From assembly GCA_050012375.1 (NCBI GenBank), contig JBEKHH010000008.1, forward strand, positions 1 through 64,000: 64,000 nucleotides of DNA, in the 5' to 3' direction. A program made the translations under genes and the position numbers. Shown here piece after piece: positions 48,369-55,405 of this stretch (its first letter is position 1; each line of letters begins with the position of its first letter). Under the pieces are notes generated by a model. That model saw only the letters and a list, made by a program, of their open reading frames with translations, was not told the origin of the DNA and made no database searches. The DNA is from PALSA-1353 sp050012375. GTDB taxonomy: Bacteria > Planctomycetota > Phycisphaerae > Tepidisphaerales > Tepidisphaeraceae.

Positions 48369-48852
48369 TGCGATCTCCATCATCCGACTGCTCGGCGGCG
48401 TCGCGGCCGAATCGTTCCCGCTTGCGCATCGCCTCGTATTTCGCCACGGACTTCAGATAGGAGCGTCGAATCAAATGCTCAACGGCCAGGGACCCGCCCA
48501 CCGCCACGACAACCAGCAGCAGCGCTCCGGTCGCGAGTTCACCGGCCCACCGATGACCGAACCATTGGGTCAGACCATCGCAGATCCCTTGGCACAGCAG
48601 CACCACCCCCGTGATGATCGCGCCCGCCGCCGCCAGCACCGCCACCGCAATCCAGCAGGCAATGAAGATGCGCCTCTTGATCGCGAACTTCAGCGAGTCG
48701 ATCCGCGCCGAGAGGTAGCAGAGGAAATAATCCACCACCTCCGCGATGTGCTGGCGCATGGCCGCCAGGGGATCGGCGGGCGGCGATCTTTCCCCGGGCT
48801 GCTTGGCAGCCTCATCCTCGGACGTCTCGGGACTGTTCGGCTCGCTCGCCAC
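48361..48852 (-). CDS. Phage holin family / YqjE-like inner-membrane protein
   Basis: Protein of 163 residues from GTG 48852. After an acidic N-terminus, MRQHIAEVVDYFLCYLSARI leads to two hydrophobic helices (IACWIAVAVLAAAGAIITGV and ELATGALLLVVVAVGGSLAV), the layout of the Phage_holin_3_6 / DUF1469 family that includes YqjE. It starts 14 bases after the DUF883-like gene. The in-frame region upstream (to 48972) overlaps that gene and is not used. Confidence 0.72.
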   Translation of the reverse strand: MASEPNSPETSEDEAAKQPGERSPPADPLAAMRQHIAEVVDYFLCYLSARIDSLKFAIKRRIFIACWIAVAVLAAAGAIITGVVLLCQGICDGLTQWFGHRWAGELATGALLLVVVAVGGSLAVEHLIRRSYLKSVAKYEAMRKRERFGRDAAEQSDDGDRNG

Positions 48853-48866
48853 GGCTTTCCGATCGC

Positions 48867-49181
48867 TTAGCGGCGACGCCAAAGAAAGCCCAGGATCACG
48901 CCCACGCCGGCCGCCATCAAAACCGCCTTCAGCGGTTTTTCCTGGATGTATTTCTCTACGTCTTCCTCCCAATTCCTCGCTTTTTCCCGCCCTCGCTTGA
49001 TGTAATCCGAAGCCACGCCGCGCAGATCTTCGTACTGCTCCCGAGCCGCCGCGCCGACCTGCCCGCCCAATTCGCGGACGTCCTGCACGACCTCCGCGGC
49101 CTTGTGCTTCAATTCCTCCGTAGCCGAATCGTGTCCATCCGAACCGTGCGAATGACTATGGGTCTGACTCGCTTGTGCCAT
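48867..49181 (-). CDS. DUF883/ElaB-YqjD family protein
   Basis: Protein of 104 residues. His/Ser-rich start, a long amphipathic helix (EELKHKAAEVVQDVRELGGQ ...), and the typical C-terminus EKYIQEKPLKAVLMAAGVGV ending in a tail anchor and WRRR. In E. coli YqjD is a ribosome-binding, inner-membrane C-tail-anchored protein induced in stationary phase. The gene heads a three-gene minus-strand operon (YqjD-, YqjE- and YqjK-like). The stress role is inferred from the family. Confidence 0.85.
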   Translation of the reverse strand: MAQASQTHSHSHGSDGHDSATEELKHKAAEVVQDVRELGGQVGAAAREQYEDLRGVASDYIKRGREKARNWEEDVEKYIQEKPLKAVLMAAGVGVILGFLWRRR

Positions 49182-49336
49182 GAGACGCTCCTTTCATAAT
49201 TTCAGAGTCTCAGTTCCGTTAACCAACGCCATCACGAGCATACGGCCAACCAGAGCGCCCGGTAATGGGCAAAATCCACTTCTCGCCGCCGCTGCTCGCA
49301 GAGCCAAATGCCGACGATCAACATTTTAGGCGGAAT

Positions 49337-50821
49337 TCAGCGATGGGTCTCAAGAATCCGCTGGATGACCGCCGACGTGCTCTTGCCATCCACCAGCGGC
49401 GCAAGGGCGACCCGGCCCCCATACGACTCCACCAGGTCCCAGCCCACCACTTTTTCCTTGGGATAATCGGCCCCTTTCACAAGAACATCCGGCCGAATCT
49501 TCTCGATCAGCGTCAGCGGCGTGTCATCATTAAACCGCACCAGGTAGTTGATGCTCTCCAGCTCCTCCAAAACCCCCAGCCGATCCGCCTCGGTGATAAT
49601 CGGGCGCTTGGGCCCTTTGAGCCGGCGAATGCCCTCGTCGCTATTGACGCCGACGACCAGTAAATCTCCCTGCCGGCGGGCAAACTGGAAATATTTGATG
49701 TGACCCAGGTGAATCAGATCGAAACACCCGTTGGTGAAAACGATCCGTTTGCCGCTGGAGCGATGCACCCCAAGCTCAGCTACGAGGTCCTCCAGCGTTC
49801 TCTCCTTGCCGGGGTGATCGTGCGACTCCGCCTGCAACTCCGCGACAATCTCCGCTCGGGTGATCGGGACCGTGCCGAAGCGTTCGACTTCCAGCCCCGC
49901 CGCCACGTTCCCCAGCGCCACCGATTCCACCCAGTCTGCCCCCGCCGCCCGCGCCGCCGTGATCATCGCCAGCACCATGTCCCCGGCGCCGGTGGCGTCG
50001 AATACCTGGCGCGGCCGCGCATGCTTCAGCCACCGTCTTTCCCCCTGGCGTGTCGCCAGGAACGCGCCCTGCCGGTCCAGCGTGAGGATCGCCGCCTCCA
50101 GGTTGAGCTGCGCCAGCACCTTTTCCGCCGCCGGCTGAAAATCGTCCGGAGCGTCAATCGACATGCCCGCCGCCCGCGCCGCCTCGGAACGGTTCAGCTT
50201 CAAGGCCGTCGCCCCGGAATATTTCGAGTAATCCGCAATGGATGCCGGATCGATCAGCGCCTCGACTCCGCGCTTCTTCGCCGCGGCAATCACCGCCCGG
50301 CAAACTCCCGCCGTGATCGCCCCCTTGTTGTAATCCTCAATGCAAACGATGTCGCAATTCCCCATCGCTTGCTCGACGTGGGCCAGGATTTGCCCCTCCA
50401 GCGCCTCCGAGCACGCGCGGGTATTTTCGTAATCCAACCGCATGAGCTGCTGCGAATGCCGATGCTGCGCCGCTCCCACGAGGCGGAGCTTGCAGGTGGT
50501 GGGGCGATCGTCGGCCGGGACCAGCAGGCTCGGATCGATATTCGCCTTCTGCATGAGCCGTCGCACGTCCTCGGCCGCCGGATCGTTGCCGACCAGCCCG
50601 ACCGCCCGCACTTTCGCCCCCAATGTCGCCAGCATGGACGCGACGTTCGCCGCCCCGCCCAATCGAAGCTCTTCATGTTGATAGTGAAGCACCATCACCG
50701 GCGCTTCCGGCGAAACGCGCTCCGCGTTGCCGTAGAGATATTTGTCCAGCATCATGTCGCCGACGAGCAGCACATTGCTGGCCGGAAGGGACTGAATGAT
50801 CTGAATGAGCCGGCGGTGCAT
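49337..50821 (-). CDS. hldE: Bifunctional heptose-7-phosphate kinase / heptose-1-phosphate adenylyltransferase
   Basis: HldE (RfaE) of 494 residues. The N-terminal ribokinase-like domain (1-320) has LRLGGAANVASMLATLG and the catalytic VFDATGAGDMVLA. The C-terminal nucleotidyltransferase domain (350-494) has FTNGCFDLIHLGHIKYFQ with HxGH, and ITEADRLGVLEELESINYLV. It makes ADP-heptose, the donor for the LPS inner core, and so implies an LPS-bearing outer membrane. It is transcribed divergently from a toxin-antitoxin pair. Confidence 0.96.
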   Translation of the reverse strand: MHRRLIQIIQSLPASNVLLVGDMMLDKYLYGNAERVSPEAPVMVLHYQHEELRLGGAANVASMLATLGAKVRAVGLVGNDPAAEDVRRLMQKANIDPSLLVPADDRPTTCKLRLVGAAQHRHSQQLMRLDYENTRACSEALEGQILAHVEQAMGNCDIVCIEDYNKGAITAGVCRAVIAAAKKRGVEALIDPASIADYSKYSGATALKLNRSEAARAAGMSIDAPDDFQPAAEKVLAQLNLEAAILTLDRQGAFLATRQGERRWLKHARPRQVFDATGAGDMVLAMITAARAAGADWVESVALGNVAAGLEVERFGTVPITRAEIVAELQAESHDHPGKERTLEDLVAELGVHRSSGKRIVFTNGCFDLIHLGHIKYFQFARRQGDLLVVGVNSDEGIRRLKGPKRPIITEADRLGVLEELESINYLVRFNDDTPLTLIEKIRPDVLVKGADYPKEKVVGWDLVESYGGRVALAPLVDGKSTSAVIQRILETHR

Positions 50822-50890
50822 GGCATTGATGTTACAAAATGGGTCGCCAGTTGCCAGTTGCAGGCGTTACCCGGCGCGGAATGGATCGGC

Positions 50891-50896
50891 TATAAT
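50891..50896 (+). promoter_or_regulatory. TATAAT -10 seven bases before the antitoxin start
   Basis: A perfect TATAAT ends six bases before ATG 50903, so a transcript would start at or next to the ATG and be leaderless. The -35 region is weak (TTACCC near 50867). There is no Shine-Dalgarno for this gene. Confidence 0.55.
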
Positions 50897-50902
50897 GCGT
50901 CC

Positions 50903-51094
50903 ATGAGCACCATCGAATTACGCCGTGAGATCAAAAAAGCGGTCGATCGGCTTCCACCCAGACAACTGGAATCGCTGGTGGATTATGTTCATTTTCTCAA
51001 TCGCCCAACCATCGCGCAGCGAATCTCGGCGGCGGAGAAAGCGATTGCGTCAGGCAAAGGCGTGAACTGGCGCAAGGTGCGGTCGGATGTTTGA
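50903..51094 (+). CDS. Antitoxin of a RelE-type toxin-antitoxin pair
   Basis: Protein of 63 residues: MSTIELRREIKKAVDRLPPR then LESLVDYVHFLNRP, the latter a pattern of DUF2281/RelB-like antitoxins. It ends in KGVNWRKVRSDV. The gene overlaps the toxin gene by eight bases (ATGTTTGA), normal for such pairs. The start is supported by the promoter position rather than a ribosome-binding site. Confidence 0.82.
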   Translation: MSTIELRREIKKAVDRLPPRQLESLVDYVHFLNRPTIAQRISAAEKAIASGKGVNWRKVRSDV

Positions 51095-51347
51095 GGTCGA
51101 TCTTTCCACGGAGGCGAAGGATTTCTACGCCGACGTGGATCAGCCGATGGCGCGCAAGCTTGCTCGATGTTTCGCGCAATTGGAGCAGGAACCGCGGCGG
51201 CATAACAACATCAAGCGGCTTGGCGGCGATTTGGCAGGTTGTTGGCGGTATAGGGTCGGCGACTGGCGTGTGGTCTACCGCATCGATGACCAAGCCCATC
51301 GCGTGCTTGTACTGCTGATTGCACATCGGCGTGAGGTATATGACTGA
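51087..51347 (+). CDS. RelE/ParE-superfamily toxin
   Basis: Protein of 86 residues: FEVDLSTEAKDFYADVDQPM, then the conserved QEPRRHNNIKRLGGDLAGCW and RYRVGDWRVVYRIDDQAHRV followed by LLIAHRREVYD. These match RelE, including the basic RYRxGDxRVxY strand and the C-terminal IxHRxxVY. RelE toxins cleave mRNA in the ribosome; ParE relatives poison gyrase. The mode here is undecided. The antitoxin gene overlaps its start. Confidence 0.9.
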   Translation: MFEVDLSTEAKDFYADVDQPMARKLARCFAQLEQEPRRHNNIKRLGGDLAGCWRYRVGDWRVVYRIDDQAHRVLVLLIAHRREVYD

Positions 51348-51367
51348 CCGAATTCCGCACCCATCTA

Positions 51368-53026
51368 CTAACCACTGGAAGCCGTCGGGCGAATGAAGGG
51401 CAGAATTCGGCTTCGCGCTAAAACTTGTGGGTCCGTTTGGCGTGGCGGCGGTTTGGTATTCAAAGCTTGCCGGATCTCGTTCAATAGCTGATGCGAATTA
51501 AGCCCGCCGGGCTGGATAACCGTCACCGGCAGCGCGCCCATCGCCCCCTGACCTTCAGGAAACACTTGCAGCACGGCGCGACATTTAGAAACGCCCAGGG
51601 CCAACTCGTCCGCGCTGTCTATCGGCCCCTGCGCACAATCCTTGAATTCCGGAATATCCTTCCAGCCGCGGCCAAAAAGAGCCAGCGGAATCCCCTGCCG
51701 CATGACCAATCGGCAAAGCCCCTGCTGATAAGCCGGCACAATCAATCTTTCCATGAACAGATTTCGGTCGAAGGCCTCGTCAGCGATGTGGAAGCGATCC
51801 ATCCGCCCTTGGAGGTATTTCTGCGCCTCCGCGCCCAGCGCCAGCGGGGCTTTGGACAATTCATCTTCGATCATCTCCCAAAGCAACATCTGGCTGGAAA
51901 AATCCTTCACCCGCTGCGGGACTTCGATCAAGCGGGTGTCAGCCAGCACGCCGATCACGCGGGGCGAATCTGACGCCGCCTGAGCGATCCGCGGCCAAGC
52001 GGCGATCTGAACTCGCTCCTTCCGCCAACCCGCCTTCCGCGCCGGCTCAGACCACTCGGGATCGGCCACGAGCAACGCATCGCCCGGCCCCTGATCCGCG
52101 GGCGCGACTATTCGCCCGTTGGTGAGCCAGGTGATCCACGCCGTCCGCGGCGAGACAATGCCCGGCAGATCGCTGCGAAACAGATCGGCGGCAACGATCG
52201 CATCGGCGTCGGCGGCGGCCTCCGCCAGCGCCAGCGGCGACGCCGTCAGCGGATGATCCGGATCCAGCGCCACAAATGTCCCATCGGTTTCCTCCGCCAA
52301 AATAGCCGACCGCAACGCGACGTTCGAGAGATCGCCAAGGTTGAATTGCGAGCCGGCCAATACAATCACGCGCCCATTTCGCGGCCGCTCGGCGGCGCGG
52401 GCGAGAATATCCGGCAATCGTTCGCTCCGCAGGGAAGTCTCCCGCGAGATAACCGCCTGCGCGGCCTCGGTCAGCACGGCCATGTCCGCATCTTCCAGCA
52501 ACGCGGTGCGGATGAATTGCTGCGGAAGCGGCATGCCGGAATATCGCCCGAAAAGTTTCGCAAGCTGATCGGGCCAATCCGCGCCACTGACGAAATAAAG
52601 CCGAGCGGCCCCGATCTCGGCCGAGAAATCGTCGCAATGCAGCACCATCCGCAGCGATTCAACATCGGGGACGACGGCAACGATCGCCTGCGCCCGACTC
52701 AGCTTCTCAAAACAAGCCCGAATTTGTCCCGCATGGGTCGGATGAAGGAAGCAACCCACGTTCCCTTGCAACTCCAGCAGTTTCAGCAACTCTCGCCCGG
52801 CCCGTAGCGGTACCGAGCAGCCGGACCACCAGCCCGCCGAAGTGCGCGCCGTGAGATACCCATCCCGCGCGAAAATCCATTGCACCTCCGGCGGATCGGC
52901 GCCGATGCGATCCGCCCATTCCGGCTGGATCGGCCCAAGCGCCGCCATGTTGGCGCAAAAATTCGCGGCCGCCAAACGATCCGCGGCCGTGGCGATTTCC
53001 GAGGCTGGGAGAATGGCCGTATCCAT
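51368..53026 (-). CDS. Large protein of unknown function
   Basis: Protein of 552 residues, apparently soluble, with no signal peptide. The first 240 residues include GCFLHPTHAGQIRACFEKLS and LRMVLHCDDFSAEIGAARLY. The last 150 contain GIPLALFGRGWKDIPEF and the pattern SADELALGVSKCRAVLQVFPEGQG, which resembles the C-terminal nucleotide-sugar region of CgeB-like glycosyltransferases. I do not recognise a family with confidence. It stands alone on the minus strand between the toxin gene and dapF. Confidence 0.6.
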   Translation of the reverse strand: MDTAILPASEIATAADRLAAANFCANMAALGPIQPEWADRIGADPPEVQWIFARDGYLTARTSAGWWSGCSVPLRAGRELLKLLELQGNVGCFLHPTHAGQIRACFEKLSRAQAIVAVVPDVESLRMVLHCDDFSAEIGAARLYFVSGADWPDQLAKLFGRYSGMPLPQQFIRTALLEDADMAVLTEAAQAVISRETSLRSERLPDILARAAERPRNGRVIVLAGSQFNLGDLSNVALRSAILAEETDGTFVALDPDHPLTASPLALAEAAADADAIVAADLFRSDLPGIVSPRTAWITWLTNGRIVAPADQGPGDALLVADPEWSEPARKAGWRKERVQIAAWPRIAQAASDSPRVIGVLADTRLIEVPQRVKDFSSQMLLWEMIEDELSKAPLALGAEAQKYLQGRMDRFHIADEAFDRNLFMERLIVPAYQQGLCRLVMRQGIPLALFGRGWKDIPEFKDCAQGPIDSADELALGVSKCRAVLQVFPEGQGAMGALPVTVIQPGGLNSHQLLNEIRQALNTKPPPRQTDPQVLARSRILPFIRPTASSG

Positions 53027-53142
53027 TGTCAGATTTATGATTTATCGGACATTCGCACTCAAGGAGTTGAGGGCATGTAAAACCCCGCGAAATCCCGGTT
53101 CGCCTTCACTCGACCTCCAAATACGCTAGAATCCAAAAGGCC

Positions 53143-54042
53143 ATGAAGTTCACCAAGATGCACGGCATCGGCAACGATTACGTTTACGTCAACGGCTTCG
53201 CCGCGACGCTGGCCGATCCCGCGCGACTCGCCCGGCGAATCTCTGACCGCCATTTTGGCGTCGGAGCCGACGGCCTGATCCTGATCCTGCCTTCCCAAAA
53301 AGCCGACGTCCGCATGCGGATGTTCAACGCCGACGGCAGCGAAGCCGAAATGTGCGGCAACGGAATCCGCTGCGTTGCCAAATATGCCTTCGACCACGGC
53401 CTGTCCTGCAGCAATCCCATGCGCGTGGAAACCGCCCGCGGCGTCCTATCTTTGGAATTGCAAACCCAAGGCGGCAAGGTCAACCAAGTCGCCGTTAACA
53501 TGGGACAGCCGGTCTTGAAACTTCCGGACATTCCGGTCGATCCCCAAGCGGTGACGCTTGCAGTCCCTCCGAACCAATATTCCTTCACCATCGAACATCG
53601 GCCGACCGCCCAGGAAAAAGCGCGATACTCTCTGGGCGAATCCCTGCGGGAGGACGTTTCTTATGCCACGTTTGTTTCCATGGGAAATCCTCACGCCGTG
53701 ATTTTCGTGGAGGATGTCGATCGCATCGACCTGCCCTATCTCGGCCCGCTCGTGGAGCATTTCAAGGCCTTTCCCAATCGCATCAACGCCCATTGGGTTC
53801 AGGTGAAATCGCCCCAAGAGGTAATCATGCGGACCTGGGAGCGCGGCAGTGGAATCACGCTGGCCTGCGGAACCGGCGCCTGCGCCGTCTGCGTCGCCGC
53901 CGCACTGACCGGCCGAACCGACCGAAAAATCCTCGCCCACCTCCCCGGCGGCGATTTGTCCCTCGAGTGGCGTGAAAAGGACAATTGTGTTTATATGACC
54001 GGCCCGGCCGAAGAAGTCTTCTCGGGCGATTGGCCGGGCTAA
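53143..54042 (+). CDS. dapF: Diaminopimelate epimerase
   Basis: Epimerase of 299 residues converting LL-DAP to meso-DAP for peptidoglycan and lysine. It starts MKFTKMHGIGNDYVYVNGF. Two catalytic Cys residues are visible, in EMCGNGIRCVAK and TLACGTGACAVCVAA. Length and motifs are normal. Some planctomycetes were once thought to lack peptidoglycan; this gene argues for a DAP-type wall or lysine route. The spacer that follows carries the GCCGCGACCCAAAGGGG repeat. Confidence 0.97.
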   Translation: MKFTKMHGIGNDYVYVNGFAATLADPARLARRISDRHFGVGADGLILILPSQKADVRMRMFNADGSEAEMCGNGIRCVAKYAFDHGLSCSNPMRVETARGVLSLELQTQGGKVNQVAVNMGQPVLKLPDIPVDPQAVTLAVPPNQYSFTIEHRPTAQEKARYSLGESLREDVSYATFVSMGNPHAVIFVEDVDRIDLPYLGPLVEHFKAFPNRINAHWVQVKSPQEVIMRTWERGSGITLACGTGACAVCVAAALTGRTDRKILAHLPGGDLSLEWREKDNCVYMTGPAEEVFSGDWPG

Positions 54043-54075
54043 AATGGAGGCGCATGATTCTTGAATTCCTATTCC

Positions 54076-54107
54076 GTTTAGCCGCGACCCAAAGGGGAGC
54101 GCGTTTT
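54076..54107. repeat. GTTTAGCCGCGACCCAAAGG-type spacer repeat, copy 2
   Basis: Same motif as at 28795-28827, here 33 bases after the dapF stop and about 45 before the mrp start. Over the core it is identical to copy 1. Confidence 0.85.
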
Positions 54108-54150
54108 CCGAATGCAAGTTCCAGCCCGAGATTCTGAATCAAGGATTTGA

Positions 54151-55221
54151 ATGCCCATTTCAAGGGAACAAGTGATGACCGCGCTCCGGACCGTGCAGGA
54201 CCCGGAGCTTTTCAAGGACATCGTCGCGCTCAACATGGTCAAGGAAGTTCGCCTAGACGGCGACAACGTGTCTCTCACCGTCGAACTGACCACGCCGGCG
54301 TGTCCGCTGAAGGAGCGGATCGAAAAAGATGTCACGGCGGCGCTCCGGACGGCCGGAGCGAAGGAAGTGAACCTGGAACTCACGGCCAGGACGCGCGGCC
54401 CCGCCGGGCCGAGCAAGGACGTCCTGCCCCAGGTGAAAAACGTCGTGGCCGTCGGGGCCGGCAAGGGCGGCGTCGGGAAATCCACGCTGGCCCTGATTCT
54501 GGCCATCGGATTGCAACGCGCCGGCGCGGCCGTCGGCCTGATGGATGGCGACATTTACGGTCCCTCGATGCCGACCATGCTCGGAATCAAGGGCCAGGTC
54601 CCCACTCTGTCCGGCTCGAAGATCATTCCGCATTTCGTGCATGGCATTCACGCCGTCACCATGGGCTCGCTCGTCGAGCAGGACAAGCCGCTGATCTGGC
54701 GCGGGCCGATGGCCCACGGCGCCTTCAAGCAATTGCTGCTCGACAACACAATATGGCCCGAGCTGGATTATCTGATCGTCGATTTGCCGCCCGGCACCGG
54801 CGACGTGCCGCTGACGCTCTGCCAGCTTTTGCCGCTGACCGGCGCGGTCGTCGTGGCCACGCCCCAGCAGGTCGCCCTCGACGATGCCGTACGCGCCGTG
54901 CGCATGTTCCAGCAATTGCAGACCTCCGTCCTGGGAATCGTGGAAAACATGAGTTACTTCCTCGCCCCCGACGGCTCCGAGCACGATCTCTTCGGCCGCG
55001 GCGGCGCGGAATCCGCCGCCCAGCGTCTGGGCCTGCCGTTCCTCGGTTCGATTCCGATTTTTACCGAACTGCGAGTCAACTGCGACGCCGGCAAGCCGCA
55101 CCTCAATTTCGAAGGCAATCCCATCCTGGCCGCCGCGCTGACCAAGGTCGTGCAAAACCTGGCCGGGCAGATCAGCCTACACAATCTCCAGGAGAAGCCG
55201 CCGGAATTGAACGTGGTGTGA
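54151..55221 (+). CDS. Mrp/ApbC/NBP35-type iron-sulfur carrier ATPase lacking CxxC
   Basis: P-loop ATPase of 356 residues of the Mrp/ApbC family. An N-terminal MIP18/DUF59 domain (1-80; VQDPELFKDIVALNMVKEV) precedes the deviant Walker A GAGKGGVGKST, then DGDIYGPSMPTMLG, DLPPGTGDVPLTL and ENMSYFLAPDG. Usual members carry CxxC (ENMSYFxCPxC) that binds the transferred [4Fe-4S] cluster; here those two Cys are replaced (LAPDGSEHDLFG), so cluster carriage by this motif is unlikely. It may act as a scaffold of another kind. It is next to dapF but with no functional link. Confidence 0.9.
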   Translation: MPISREQVMTALRTVQDPELFKDIVALNMVKEVRLDGDNVSLTVELTTPACPLKERIEKDVTAALRTAGAKEVNLELTARTRGPAGPSKDVLPQVKNVVAVGAGKGGVGKSTLALILAIGLQRAGAAVGLMDGDIYGPSMPTMLGIKGQVPTLSGSKIIPHFVHGIHAVTMGSLVEQDKPLIWRGPMAHGAFKQLLLDNTIWPELDYLIVDLPPGTGDVPLTLCQLLPLTGAVVVATPQQVALDDAVRAVRMFQQLQTSVLGIVENMSYFLAPDGSEHDLFGRGGAESAAQRLGLPFLGSIPIFTELRVNCDAGKPHLNFEGNPILAAALTKVVQNLAGQISLHNLQEKPPELNVV

Positions 55222-55347
55222 GAAAAACCCGAAACCCGAAACCCGAATGACGAATCAAATCCGAAACCAGAATCACCAAATGGCCTTCGTTTCGGGCTTC
55301 TGGTTTCGGGCTTGATTCGTCATTCTGGTTTCGCACTTTCTGGTTTC
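55222..55347. repeat. Inverted repeat of the AAACCCGAAACCC family
   Basis: GAAACCCGAATGACGAATCAA pairs with TTGATTCGTCATTCTGGTTTC, with an inner CTTCGTTTCGGGCTTCTGG centre. It begins on the base after the mrp stop. It shares GACGAATCAA and TTGATTCGTC with the 7534-7703 element. Confidence 0.88.
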
Positions 55348-55405
55348 CCCGCCCCCCCAATAATTTTGTCCGCTTTGCCCGCGCCGCGTACATTGCTCCC
55401 CCGGT

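Noticed and set aside
49265..49663. A + strand frame starting next to the DUF883 gene
   Set aside because: It runs antisense into hldE and has no family motif.
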